Source of the DNA: Treponema sp.
GTDB taxonomy: Bacteria > Spirochaetota > Spirochaetia > Treponematales > Breznakiellaceae
Assembly: GCA_031267685.1 (NCBI GenBank)
Contig: JAIRYV010000064.1
Span: 62,001 to 126,000 of the forward strand
Direction: 5' to 3'
Length of the DNA: 64,000 nt
Each line of letters begins with the position of its first letter. Positions within the stretch are counted from its first letter, which is position 1. Below the pieces are notes generated by a model, which saw only the letters and a list, made by a program, of their open reading frames with translations, was not told where the DNA came from and ran no database searches. Of the stretch, positions 1 through 8,891 are shown piece after piece. The position numbers were made by a program, and so were the translations under genes.

Positions 1-1276
1 CACACCCCAAGGTGAGTGAAGGCGGCAGCTTGAAGTTGTACAGATCGCCAATGCCGCCGTGAGACGAGGGCGTATTCACAAGTATACGGCAGGTCTTCAT
101 GCGCTCACTAAATGCGGCAAGTTTTGTCTGCTGAGTATGCGCGTTGAGATACACCGATGCAGTATGCCCGTAACCACCATCTTTCACGAGGGAGTCGGCC
201 TTGTTGAGCGCGTCCTCAAAGTCAGTGGCACGATAGAAGGCAAGCACGGGGGAGAGCTTCTCGTGGGCGAACTCTTCGACAAAGTCAACACGCTCTACTT
301 CGCCAATGAGAATCTTGGTAGTGTCTGACACCGTAATGCCAGCGAGTCGAGCGATGGTCGCGGCTTTTTGTCCAACGATCTTCGCGTTCAACGCCCCGTT
401 TATAATGATGGTCTTGCGGACTTTTTCAGTTTCTTCAGGAGAAAGGAAATAGCATCCACGCGCGGCGAATTCCTGCTTCACCCTATCGTATACATCGTTA
501 AGAACGATGACCGACTGCTCGGACGCACAGATCATACCGTTGTCAAACGTTTTGGAATGGATGATCGAACTGACCGCGAGGAGTATATCCGCGCTATCAT
601 CGATGATGGCAGGCGTATTCCCAGAACCTACGCCGAGAGCGGGCTTACCCGAAGAATAGGCGGCCTTCACCATGCCAGGGCCGCCTGTTGCCAGGATGAT
701 ATCCGCATCTTTCATTATACGGTTAGTCAGTTCAAGTCCCGGCACATCGATCCAGGCGATGATCCCATCCGGCGCGCCCGCAGCAACCGCTGCCTCAAGC
801 ACAATACGCGCAGCCTCATTAGTGCAGCCTTTTGCGCGTGGGTGCGGCGAGAAGATAATGCCGTTGCGCGTTTTCAGGGCAAGGAGCGCCTTGAAAATCG
901 CAGTGGAAGTGGGATTAGTCGTGGGGATAACTGCCGCGATCACGCCGATAGGCTCGGCAATCTTCTTTATGCCATACACCGCGTCTTCCTCAATGACGCC
1001 GCAGGTCTGTGTGTTCCGGTAAGCATTGTAGATATACTCAGCCGCGAAGTGGTTTTTGATGACTTTATCCTCGATCACGCCCATACCGGTTTCCTGTACA
1101 GCCATTTTGGCGAGTGTGATGCGTGACTGGTTAGCAGCGTCCGCAGCAGCAAAGAAGATTTTGTCTACCTGCTCCTGAGTAAAGCCCGCAAAGATGCGCT
1201 GTGCTTCCCGAACCCGCGTAAGGGCGCGTTCAAGACTAGCGACGTCTTCAACTGTTTCATACAGAGTCGAATTCAT
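1..1276 (-). CDS. adhE: AdhE-type aldehyde-alcohol dehydrogenase, N-terminal part (cut by window edge)
   Basis: The leftward frame starts with ATG at 1276, after an AAGGAGGA ribosome site, and stays open to the window edge (425 residues read). It reads as a CoA-acylating aldehyde dehydrogenase: an NAD-binding region around IPTTNPTSTAIFKALLALKTRN (residues 117-138, read in pieces), ATGGPGMV near 196-203 and the catalytic cysteine in NGMICASEQ (Cys250). The last residues, SLTLGC, match the point where AdhE runs on toward its iron-dependent alcohol dehydrogenase half, so a full bifunctional AdhE of about 870 residues is likely. A stand-alone acetaldehyde dehydrogenase cannot be excluded. The enzyme reduces acetyl-CoA to acetaldehyde and then ethanol, recycling NADH during fermentation. 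It has its own promoter downstream of adk. Confidence 0.9.
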   Translation of the reverse strand, partial: MNSTLYETVEDVASLERALTRVREAQRIFAGFTQEQVDKIFFAAADAANQSRITLAKMAVQETGMGVIEDKVIKNHFAAEYIYNAYRNTQTCGVIEEDAVYGIKKIAEPIGVIAAVIPTTNPTSTAIFKALLALKTRNGIIFSPHPRAKGCTNEAARIVLEAAVAAGAPDGIIAWIDVPGLELTNRIMKDADIILATGGPGMVKAAYSSGKPALGVGSGNTPAIIDDSADILLAVSSIIHSKTFDNGMICASEQSVIVLNDVYDRVKQEFAARGCYFLSPEETEKVRKTIIINGALNAKIVGQKAATIARLAGITVSDTTKILIGEVERVDFVEEFAHEKLSPVLAFYRATDFEDALNKADSLVKDGGYGHTASVYLNAHTQQTKLAAFSERMKTCRILVNTPSSHGGIGDLYNFKLPPSLTLGC

Positions 1277-1323
1277 ATTTGTTCCTCCTTTATTTGAAAT
1301 AGATACTTTTTTATCTATAATGT

Positions 1324-1353
1324 AATATAGCTATAGGTAAGCAAAACCGTCAA
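1324..1353 (-). promoter_or_regulatory. Probable sigma-70 promoter of adhE
   Basis: Read leftward there is a TTGACG box (1353-1348) and a TATATT box (1329-1324), 18 bases apart. The spacing to the adhE ribosome site is reasonable. The promoter begins only seven bases past the solitary CRISPR-like repeat. Confidence 0.6.
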
Positions 1354-1359
1354 TACCTT

Positions 1360-1391
1360 GTTTCAATCCACGCGCCCTTCATGGGCGCGAC
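1360..1391 (-). CRISPR. Solitary type I-C-like CRISPR repeat (one copy, no array)
   Basis: Read leftward, 32 bases start with GTCGC, form a hairpin with arms CGCGCCC and GGGCGCG around ATGAA, and end with GCGTGGATTGAAAC. The length, the stem and the 3' tail are those of type I-C CRISPR repeats. No second repeat occurs one spacer length (about 34-36 bases) on either side, and no cas gene is in the window. It lies 5 bases after the adk stop and just before the adhE promoter. It could be an array relic, a stray repeat, or an RNA processing or termination hairpin. Confidence 0.75.
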
Positions 1392-1396
1392 TACCC

Positions 1397-2026
1397 TCAT
1401 ACGCCCAGCGCCCGCATGAAATTTGCCACCACTTCATCCACAGCTGGACGAGCGTCAACGTCAATCAGCACGCCCTTGTCGCGGTAGAAATCAATGAGCG
1501 GCGCAGTTTGGACGCGATAAACCTCAAGGCGCTTCTGGATAGCTTCGGCTTTGTCATCGTCGCGGATGTAGAGTTCACCACCACAGGCATCGCAAACGCC
1601 ATCCTGCTTTGGCTTACTGAACACAACGTGGTGGTTAGCCCCACACGTGCGGCAGACGCGGCGACCCGACAGACGTTCCAGTATGGTACTATCGGGAATG
1701 TCGAAGTTCACGACCTTATCCACCGTGGAGAAGCCGGCAAGAGCCTCTGCCTGCGGAATAGTGCGGGGGAAGCCGTCGAGGATGTAGCCAGCTTGAGCGT
1801 CAGCCTGAGCAAGGCGCTCCTGCACGAGGGCAATGGTCGTGTCATCATCAACCAGTTTACCGGCATCGATGATGGCCTTAACCTTCAAGCCGAGCGGAGT
1901 TTTTGCGGCAATGGCTTCACGGAAGATCGCGCCAGTACTGATGTGGGGAACCTTACAGATGTCCACCGCTTTTGCCGCGAGAGTACCCTTACCTGCTCCG
2001 GGTGGTCCTAAGAAAATCAGTTTCAT
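1397..2026 (-). CDS. adk: Adenylate kinase
   Basis: It interconverts ATP + AMP and 2 ADP in the cytoplasm. The protein starts MKLIFLGPPGAGKGT, with the P-loop at residues 7-14, followed by the AMP-binding segment and LDGFPRT. The LID is the long zinc-finger type: CRTCG and CDACG supply the four cysteines. Length is about 209 residues, normal for a long-LID kinase. ATG at 2026 is chosen because AGGAG lies 5 bases upstream; a GTG two codons earlier is too close to that site. A hairpin (the CRISPR-like repeat) follows the stop after 5 bases. Confidence 0.97.
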   Translation of the reverse strand: MKLIFLGPPGAGKGTLAAKAVDICKVPHISTGAIFREAIAAKTPLGLKVKAIIDAGKLVDDDTTIALVQERLAQADAQAGYILDGFPRTIPQAEALAGFSTVDKVVNFDIPDSTILERLSGRRVCRTCGANHHVVFSKPKQDGVCDACGGELYIRDDDKAEAIQKRLEVYRVQTAPLIDFYRDKGVLIDVDARPAVDEVVANFMRALGV

Positions 2027-2295
2027 AAACACTCCTGTATGATTGTTTTGAGCGCAGCTCAGCGCCTACAGTGGGACGTCAACTGATGGCGCAATGCTTT
2101 GTTCTCTAAAACATAATACAAGTCTAATGAGAAACATGCAATACCTTAAAAGAGTTTTTTCAGTTAACAAGTTACCTCGTATTGAATGGGAAACCTTGTG
2201 TTGATATTAAGTTAAAGACAGCTTGGTATACTGTACCAGAAACGGTTGATTAGCACTAATAAGAGCAAAGTTATAATAACCACAAAGTCAAAAAA

Positions 2296-2554
2296 GGGTA
2301 CGTTCCTAGCTTAGGAAAGGGTAGGCTCCTAGTATTAAGAAAGCATCCTCTCCTAGCTTAGGAAAGGGTGCTTTCCTAGTACTAGGAAAGGGTACGCTCC
2401 TAGTATTAGGAAAGGATGCTTTCCTAATACTAGGAAAGGGTGCTTTCCTAGTACTAGGAAAGGGTACACTCCTAGCTTAGGAAAGGGTACGCTCCTAGCT
2501 TAGGAAAGGATACGCTCCTAGTATTAGGAAAGAGTACACTCCTAAGCTAGGAAA
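2296..2554. repeat. Array of 11 palindromic repeats, 23-24 bp period, between adk and corA
   Basis: Eleven head-to-tail units run without interruption. Each has a palindromic core such as TTTCCTAGTACTAGGAAA; the centre varies (GCT, GTAT, GTAC, ATAC, AGC). Cores are joined by short linkers beginning GGGT, GGAT, GAGT or GCAT. Unit lengths of 23 or 24 bp add up to the 259 bp seen. The array ends 13 bases before the proposed corA start, in the divergent adk/corA gap; the rest of the gap (2027-2295) shows nothing recognisable. There are no unique spacers, so it is not a CRISPR array. Confidence 0.93.
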
Positions 2555-2567
2555 GCACTGATGTTTC

Positions 2568-3680
2568 TTGATTGAATACATCAGTACTTCATTAGGTACT
2601 ATCTCTTACCTTGTTGACCATGAGCGTTCTCTCCTTTTGGCAAGGTGGGCGCGAAATCCCTTGCCAGAACTTCTCATTCCTGTTAATTTAGACCTTATGG
2701 AACTTTCTATCATTGGCTATGACCCCATCGGCGCATGGCAGCGCGAGGCCACGACAATTGAGGAACTCTTGGAGTACCGTAACAGTGCCGGACTCTCCTG
2801 GATCAACATTCGCGGCTTGAAAGACGCCGCCGCCATAAGCAAACTTGTTGAAGCCTTCGCTATACACCCCTTAACCGTTGAGGATATCCTGGATGCTGAA
2901 CAACGCCCTAAGGCTGAGGAATTCGACAACTATCTATTCATCACGTTTAAGTCCCTGAAACACCGAATAGACAAAGCAGCTGGTAAACTTGATCTGGATC
3001 AGATAAGCCTCATCCTCACCACTGATATGGTGATCACCTTTCAGGAAAGCCAAAGTAACCTGTTCGAGGGAATCAGGCGGCGTATCATGAACAACGTGGG
3101 GAAAATTCGACGCGCAGGCGTGGCCTACACGGTCTATGCAATCATAAACGCGGTGGTTGATGAATACTTTTTAGAGCTAGACCGACTGGGCAATGCTATC
3201 GAAGTCTTTGAAGACCGCGCCCTTGACGAGAACGACAATACGCTTCTGGCTGACATACAGCGGGTGAAACAGGCGCTCCTTGAAATCAGGCGGGTTATCC
3301 GGCCCCTGCGCGAAGGGCTGAACGTAATCATGCACCTTGATTCTGAACTCATCGCTGCTCCACTTGAACCCTTCTTCAAAGACCTGCACGATAGCGCAAC
3401 GCAGGTGTTTGATAACGTAGAACTCTTCCGTGAATTGCTCGATGGGGTAATGGAGGTACACCTGGCGTCAATTTCTAACCGCATGAACAAGATTATGCAA
3501 GTGCTGACTATCATTGCAACTATTTTTATCCCCCTAACCTTCATCGTTGGAGTCTATGGCATGAACTTTATGAATATGCCCGAACTCGAATATCCCAACG
3601 CCTATCCTATAGTCTGGGGTCTGATGATACTCATCGCTATTGGCATGATCATCTTTTTTAAGCGCCGTCATTGGTTATAG
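2568..3680 (+). CDS. corA: CorA-family magnesium/cobalt transporter
   Basis: This is an inner-membrane Mg2+/Co2+ channel, pentameric in the family. It closely resembles Thermotoga CorA along its length: WINIRGL, a long soluble helix region, the two C-terminal membrane helices, and the YGMNFMNMPE signature (GMN ion filter) before the last helix and the basic tail FKRRHWL. The start is uncertain. TTG at 2568 gives 370 residues with MIEY at the N-terminus but no clear ribosome site. ATG at 2697 would remove 43 residues and align with the start of the conserved domain. The palindrome array occupies the position of its promoter and leader. Confidence 0.93.
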   Translation: MIEYISTSLGTISYLVDHERSLLLARWARNPLPELLIPVNLDLMELSIIGYDPIGAWQREATTIEELLEYRNSAGLSWINIRGLKDAAAISKLVEAFAIHPLTVEDILDAEQRPKAEEFDNYLFITFKSLKHRIDKAAGKLDLDQISLILTTDMVITFQESQSNLFEGIRRRIMNNVGKIRRAGVAYTVYAIINAVVDEYFLELDRLGNAIEVFEDRALDENDNTLLADIQRVKQALLEIRRVIRPLREGLNVIMHLDSELIAAPLEPFFKDLHDSATQVFDNVELFRELLDGVMEVHLASISNRMNKIMQVLTIIATIFIPLTFIVGVYGMNFMNMPELEYPNAYPIVWGLMILIAIGMIIFFKRRHWL

Positions 3681-3686
3681 GGTCTT

Positions 3687-4709
3687 ATGCAGTACTTTTC
3701 GATTATTGACGACGCTGCGCTCCATGCCGGCGCAGAGGCATTACGCGCCGGTGAACTGACTGCCTTTCCTACAGAAACAGTCTATGGACTGGGCGCCGAT
3801 GCCTTTAATACACATGCACTGGCAAAGGTGTTTGAGGCAAAACAACGCCCGCGCTTTGACCCACTCATCATTCACATTGCCAGCCTTGATAGTGTGGAAC
3901 AGATTGCTGACCTGAGTCTGCTGAACGCGGCTGCACGCGCCCGTTTTGACACGCTTGCTCAGACGCTCTGGCCTGGGCCTCTGACACTCATACTGCCAAA
4001 ACAACGCGCTGTGCCTGAGCTTGCCACAAGCGGCCTCTTAACAGTGGCGCTGCGCTTCCCTCAACACGACGTGGCGCTGGCACTGATCCGGGCAGCAGGC
4101 GGCGCAATAGCCGCGCCCAGTGCCAACCCCTTTGGCTACCTCAGCCCTACACGTGCCGAGCATGTACGGGAACAGCTTGGCGAAAAGGTCGCGGTTATCC
4201 TTGACGGCGGTCCCTGTGGCATCGGCGTTGAATCAAGCGTACTGGAACTGGTCTCAGACACACCGCGTCTTCTGCGCCCAGGCGGAATGCCGCGTGAGCG
4301 TATTGAGGCGCTTATCGGCGCAGTGGAACTGGGTGTCGCGTCGGCTGTAACAACGCCCCTTTCACCAGGCCAGCTTAAAAGCCACTATGCGCCCCGAACC
4401 CGTCTTATGCTCCATAGCCGCGCTGAAATGCTTGAACTACCCTGGGAACCTGCGTCAGCCTGGCTTTTCTTTGACGGCAATACCCGCGACCTCTGGCTGC
4501 AGCATCGCCACATCATAAACCCGGGTCGCAATCAGGGCTGCATCCACACGCTCTCCGAACACGGCAATCTGGCTACTGCAGCTGCCTTGCTCTTCGAGAC
4601 TCTGTATGAAATTGACCATACTGGCGCATCTGCCATTCACGCTCAGCGTGTTCCCAGCGTAGGACTGGGAAATGCCATCAACGACCGGCTTGAACGAGCA
4701 GCGATTTAA
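3687..4709 (+). CDS. Sua5/YwlC-type threonylcarbamoyl-AMP synthase
   Basis: It makes threonylcarbamoyl-AMP from threonine, bicarbonate and ATP, the first step of the t6A modification at position 37 of ANN-decoding tRNAs. The YrdC-like domain fills about residues 10-205, with FPTETVYGLGADA, a KxRP-like KQRPRFDPL and SANPFGYLSPT. A linker with SPGQLKSHYAPRTRL leads into a C-terminal Sua5 domain, so this is the long Sua5 form (340 residues) and not the short TsaC form. It begins 7 bases after the corA stop, so the two are probably cotranscribed. Confidence 0.93.
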   Translation: MQYFSIIDDAALHAGAEALRAGELTAFPTETVYGLGADAFNTHALAKVFEAKQRPRFDPLIIHIASLDSVEQIADLSLLNAAARARFDTLAQTLWPGPLTLILPKQRAVPELATSGLLTVALRFPQHDVALALIRAAGGAIAAPSANPFGYLSPTRAEHVREQLGEKVAVILDGGPCGIGVESSVLELVSDTPRLLRPGGMPRERIEALIGAVELGVASAVTTPLSPGQLKSHYAPRTRLMLHSRAEMLELPWEPASAWLFFDGNTRDLWLQHRHIINPGRNQGCIHTLSEHGNLATAAALLFETLYEIDHTGASAIHAQRVPSVGLGNAINDRLERAAI

Positions 4710-4779
4710 CTATTCCTAAAGTTGCGCCACATGAAAAACTACTCTATTCGCTCACGCCCAAGTATGATACCATACGTGC

Positions 4780-6924
4780 ATGAGTTTTGGAAACTTCGTT
4801 GTTGAACCCGGTAAAGCGCTTCCATCAGGCGCAACCTTAACCGAGAATGGGGTGAACTTCTCCCTGTTTTCCCGTAATGCTGACTCAATCACGCTACTAT
4901 TATTTGAATCAGACGCTCCTGACAGCGCGTATCAAAAGTTGAAGCTTGATCCCATAAAGAATCGCACTGGTGATGTGTGGCATTGTTATATAGCCGGGCT
5001 CAACGCCGGCACGCTGTATCTCTACCTCGCGGACGGTCCGTATGCCCCTGAACGGGGCTTTCGGTTTAATCCTCACAAAGCACTCATCGATCCATACACG
5101 CGGGCATTGACGCGCTTTGATAACTGGGACCTGAGCGCCTGTACCGGTTATAACCCTGATGACCCAGGTCGCGACCTTTCGTTCTCTCTTCAGGAAAACT
5201 TCCGCTCCTCGCCACGCTGTGTGGTTATTAATGATGCGTTTGACTGGCAAGGGGATACGCCGCTCAACTATCCCCTGCGTTTCAGCGTGCTATACGAGAC
5301 CCACGTCAAGGGACTGACCGCCCATCCTTCTTCCGGCGTGGCGCACCCAGGCACTTATCAGGGCGTTATTGAGAAGATACCCTTCTTCAAAGACCTAGGC
5401 ATTACGAGCCTTGAGTTCCTGCCTATTCAGGAGTTCAATGAAAACGAGTATTTCCACCAAAACCCCCGCACGGGTGAGCGTCTGCGTAACTACTGGGGTT
5501 ACTCAACCGTGGCCTTCTTTGCTCCTAAAGGCTCTTACTCCTCTGATCGCAGTCCGGGATCACAAGTGCGGGAGTTCAAGGAGATGGTACGGGAACTGCA
5601 CAAAGCTGGCCTTGAAGTGATACTAGACATTGTGTTTAACCATACTGCCGAAGGCAATGAGATGGGGCCGACCTTCTCATTCCGCGGACTTGATAACTCG
5701 ATTTATTATATACTTGACGAGAACAAGCGCTACTACAAGAACTACTCCGGCTGTGGTAATACCGTGAACTGTAATCATCCGGTAGTGCGTGACCTTATCA
5801 CCGAGTGCCTTCGCTACTGGGTGATGGAGATGCACGTTGACGGGTTTCGTTTTGATCTTGGCTCTATACTTGGACGCGACCAGTATGGCAAGCTTCTTGA
5901 AAACCCGCCCACACTGGAACGCATTGCCGAAGACCCGGTTCTGCGGCACACCAAAATCATTGCGGAAGCCTGGGACGCGGGTGGTGCATATCAGGTAGGC
6001 TGGTTCCCCGGCGGACGCTGGGCTGAGTGGAATGATCGCTACCGGGACGACGTGCGGCGTTTCTGGCGAGGCGACGCTAAGCAGATGCGCCACCTTGCCA
6101 CGCGGATATCCGGCAGCGCAGACCTCTACCTACGCGATGGCAGGAAACCGTTTCACTCGATTAACTTCATCACGAGCCACGACGGTTTCACCTTAAAAGA
6201 CCTTGTCTCCTACTCCACTAAGCACAACGAGGAGAACGGCTGGAACAATACCGACGGCAGTGATAATAACAACAGTGCAAGCAACGGCTTTGAAGGCCAT
6301 TCCCAGAATCCTGCAATAGAAACAATCCGCGAGCGCCTCTTAAAGGATTTCATTGGCACTATGATGATTTCTCAAGGAACGCCGATGCTGCTTGGAGGCG
6401 ACGAGTTTGCCCGTACCCAGAACGGTAACAACAATGCCTACTGTCAAGACAACGAGACTTCTTGGTATGACTGGTCGCGTCTCAAGACCTATGCAGGGCT
6501 TTTCCGCTTTGTCAAAGAGGCCATAGCGTTTCGCCTGCGTCATCACGGTTTCATGCGGCCTGAATTTTACACTGGTCGTGATAACTACAACGCCATACCT
6601 GACATCAGTTGGTTTGATGCAAAGGGCAACACCCCTGACTGGAACGAGATCAATGAGTGTCTGGCGCTCCGCATGGATGGCAGTAAAGCCGACATTCTGG
6701 CTGATCGTGACGACAATGATTTTTACATTATGTTTAATGCTGGTTTAAGGGAGGTTCCCTTCACCATCTGCAAAGCGCCTGAAGGTAAGAAGTGGTTTCG
6801 CGCTATTGACACGGCTCTTCCCTCGCCGGATGACATCTGTCTTCCCAAAACAGAGAAGCCTTTGCCCTATCCAGACATTTACCTTGTAAAGCCGCGCAGT
6901 ATGGTTGTTTTGTTAAGCGTATAA
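4780..6924 (+). CDS. glgX: Glycogen debranching enzyme (GH13 isoamylase type)
   Basis: It hydrolyses alpha-1,6 branch points of glycogen or limit dextrins. An N-terminal CBM48-like beta-sandwich (about residues 10-110) precedes the GH13 barrel. Visible GH13 signatures are DIVFNHTAEGNE (about 283), GFRFDLGSILGRD with the nucleophile Asp (about 358), IIAEAWDAGG with the acid/base Glu (about 395) and FITSHDG (about 464). Its 714 residues are normal for GlgX/TreX. No signal peptide is seen, so it is cytoplasmic. The ribosome site before ATG 4780 is weak. It follows the Sua5 gene by 70 bases on the same strand. Confidence 0.95.
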   Translation: MSFGNFVVEPGKALPSGATLTENGVNFSLFSRNADSITLLLFESDAPDSAYQKLKLDPIKNRTGDVWHCYIAGLNAGTLYLYLADGPYAPERGFRFNPHKALIDPYTRALTRFDNWDLSACTGYNPDDPGRDLSFSLQENFRSSPRCVVINDAFDWQGDTPLNYPLRFSVLYETHVKGLTAHPSSGVAHPGTYQGVIEKIPFFKDLGITSLEFLPIQEFNENEYFHQNPRTGERLRNYWGYSTVAFFAPKGSYSSDRSPGSQVREFKEMVRELHKAGLEVILDIVFNHTAEGNEMGPTFSFRGLDNSIYYILDENKRYYKNYSGCGNTVNCNHPVVRDLITECLRYWVMEMHVDGFRFDLGSILGRDQYGKLLENPPTLERIAEDPVLRHTKIIAEAWDAGGAYQVGWFPGGRWAEWNDRYRDDVRRFWRGDAKQMRHLATRISGSADLYLRDGRKPFHSINFITSHDGFTLKDLVSYSTKHNEENGWNNTDGSDNNNSASNGFEGHSQNPAIETIRERLLKDFIGTMMISQGTPMLLGGDEFARTQNGNNNAYCQDNETSWYDWSRLKTYAGLFRFVKEAIAFRLRHHGFMRPEFYTGRDNYNAIPDISWFDAKGNTPDWNEINECLALRMDGSKADILADRDDNDFYIMFNAGLREVPFTICKAPEGKKWFRAIDTALPSPDDICLPKTEKPLPYPDIYLVKPRSMVVLLSV

Positions 6925-7042
6925 GCCAAGTGTCTCGACAGCTTATCACGTGCCGCCTTGTTTCCGACCGCCTGACCGTGCGCAATCTCAACCTTGAATC
7001 TGTACAGACCTTTGCACGGCAGGCAGTCCCACAACTGTTTTA

Positions 7043-7729
7043 TTATTTTGGTTTTCCCCAAACAGCTTTTTCCTGGTAGGAATTAAACCCTATGCCAAGG
7101 TAAGGCTTTATGTCAAACATTGAGTATCCTGTTATATTATTGTACTCAATTCGTGTCTGGGTTCTTTCATCATTTGAAGTTTCCTGCCACGAATAGACGT
7201 ACATATATTTTTTCACAGTATACGATAATGTTATACCTCCATTTATATAGAAAGAATCAGTAATATCATATTTGATCCCTATATCACCACCAATACCAAA
7301 ATGAGATGCCACTCTTAGGAAATCTATCGTATTCCCTGTTGCGTCTTTTTGGTTATAGATCGCATAGATGTACATAAAATCAAACCCTATACCGCATCGC
7401 AATTTCAAATCTTCAGTGATATGAAACCGAAAACCAGGCCCTAATATGAGTTGAAACTGAAAATCATAATCTTCAAGGTCTCCATTCCGGCTGGAAATCA
7501 CAGGAAACAGAAAAGAATAATGAGCAAATGCGCCTATATTTTTTCTATCTTGGAAACCATAGAGATTAAGATTAAATCCGGGCGCTCCTGTATATACGCT
7601 TCCTTCATCAGGACTATTCTCAAAGGAATTACCGAATTCAAAACCCGTCGACAGCCATGCTTCCTGAAGAGAAAATGCCGCAGCATTGATACCGACAAGC
7701 AAAAGCATAACAAAAGTAGCTTGTTTCAT
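7043..7729 (-). CDS. Predicted outer-membrane beta-barrel protein of unknown function
   Basis: ATG at 7729 follows an AAGGAAG ribosome site. The first 20 residues form a signal peptide (MKQATFVMLLLVGINAAAFS). The remainder is rich in alternating aromatic and polar stretches with glycines, such as LKLRCGIGFDFMYIYAIY and YINGGITLSYTVKKYMYVYSW. It ends in YLGIGFNSY plus a short tail, a pattern typical of small 8-strand barrels of about 200 residues. I recognise no specific family. It is convergent with glgX. Confidence 0.72.
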   Translation of the reverse strand: MKQATFVMLLLVGINAAAFSLQEAWLSTGFEFGNSFENSPDEGSVYTGAPGFNLNLYGFQDRKNIGAFAHYSFLFPVISSRNGDLEDYDFQFQLILGPGFRFHITEDLKLRCGIGFDFMYIYAIYNQKDATGNTIDFLRVASHFGIGGDIGIKYDITDSFYINGGITLSYTVKKYMYVYSWQETSNDERTQTRIEYNNITGYSMFDIKPYLGIGFNSYQEKAVWGKPK

Positions 7730-8017
7730 TATATCTTCCTTGTTTATAAAATAATCTATACAAATAGTATAGAGAAATCTAAAAGAAAGGTAAAGTGGGA
7801 TGACGGGCGATACCAGAAGTCTATGCGTGGGCGACTTTTGGCATCAGCGGCCTGATTTTGGCTGGATTTCGGTTCTTAGGCAAGGCCGACGCTTGACAAT
7901 ATCTCCAGTATGCTTTCTACTCATGCGTAGGAAACAGGGAGGTTTACTGCGAGTGTACAGGAAGGTTCTTGCTATGTACGGGTTTTTGGTTCGATTTCCG
8001 GTTTTGGCTTCTGTGAA

Positions 8018-8887
8018 ATGATTGATTTACATACCCATTCAACAGCTTCAGACGGCAGTCTTAGTCCTACGGCGCTTGTTCACGCAGCGGCGGAACAGGA
8101 CATCACGGTGCTTGCACTCACGGATCATGACACCCTTGCTGGAGTCAGTGAAGCGGAGCAGGCGGCAAAACAGAAAGACATTCGGTTTATACCAGGGATT
8201 GAAATTGAGATTTCATGGGAACCAGGTGAGTTTCACCTGCTAGGTTTGGACGTATCAAAGCCCAGTCCTGCCTTCACGGAAACTATTACGGAACTGGCTC
8301 AGAAGCGGCAGGCGCGTAACCTTGCAATCATTGAGCGGATGCAGGAGGCTGGCATTACCGTGCAGTACGAAGATATCCTTACCCTTTCTGGGGGTCATTC
8401 AGTAGGACGTCCGCATTTTGCTTCTTTCTTAGTGAATCAGCATATTGTCAAGAACCATGAACAGGCGTTTGAAAAGTACCTTGCCAAGGGAAAGCCCTTT
8501 TATGTTCCTCGTGAGGGTCTTGACTTCCAGCGGGCGCTAACACTTATCAAAGAATCTGGTGGAATTACGGTTCTTGCTCACCCCATGTCGCTCTATGTTT
8601 CTTGGGGCAAACTGCCATCGCTTATCAGGAACTTCCAAGAACAGGGCCTAGATGGTATTGAGGCATGGCATCCTGCTGCAACGCCAAGGGTATGTAAGCG
8701 GCTTGAGGAACTGGGGCGTTTGCTAAATATGTACATTACAGCAGGCAGTGATTTTCACGGGGCCAATCGGCCTGATCGGAAGCTTGGTATCACTTCTGGT
8801 GGCCGCAATATAAGCGAAGCGTTTTTGGAAGCCATTCCGCCGCTGGCAGAAGGGGCGCTTCGAGCAGCAAGTCCATATCAGGTTTAG
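8018..8887 (+). CDS. PHP-domain phosphoesterase (TrpH/YciV-like)
   Basis: The PHP family holds metal-dependent phosphoesterases; the YciV/RNase AM branch removes nucleotides from 3',5'-bisphosphates or RNA 5' ends. The N-terminus carries the metal motif DLHTHSTASDGSLSP, then LALTDHDTLAG. Later metal ligands fit HPMS (about residue 188) and GSDFHG (about 245). Length (289) matches stand-alone YciV-like proteins. No strong ribosome site is visible before ATG 8018. The last codons and stop (CAGGTTTAG) belong to a motif that recurs twice inside the following repeat array. The 290 bases upstream hold no supported gene. Confidence 0.88.
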   Translation: MIDLHTHSTASDGSLSPTALVHAAAEQDITVLALTDHDTLAGVSEAEQAAKQKDIRFIPGIEIEISWEPGEFHLLGLDVSKPSPAFTETITELAQKRQARNLAIIERMQEAGITVQYEDILTLSGGHSVGRPHFASFLVNQHIVKNHEQAFEKYLAKGKPFYVPREGLDFQRALTLIKESGGITVLAHPMSLYVSWGKLPSLIRNFQEQGLDGIEAWHPAATPRVCKRLEELGRLLNMYITAGSDFHGANRPDRKLGITSGGRNISEAFLEAIPPLAEGALRAASPYQV

Positions 8888-8891
8888 GTAA

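Noticed and set aside
322-335. GTGTCTGACACC-like motif in adhE resembling the 30727 and 45610 CAGACACC/TGTCTGACACC sites
   Set aside because: Inside a conserved coding region, so coincidence is likely; the few intergenic copies are too scattered to call a system.
7800-8021. 73-residue open frame ahead of the PHP gene
   Set aside because: No ribosome site, no family motif, atypical composition; another frame there (AWATFGISGLILAGFRFLG) looks like a protein tail but could not be supported.
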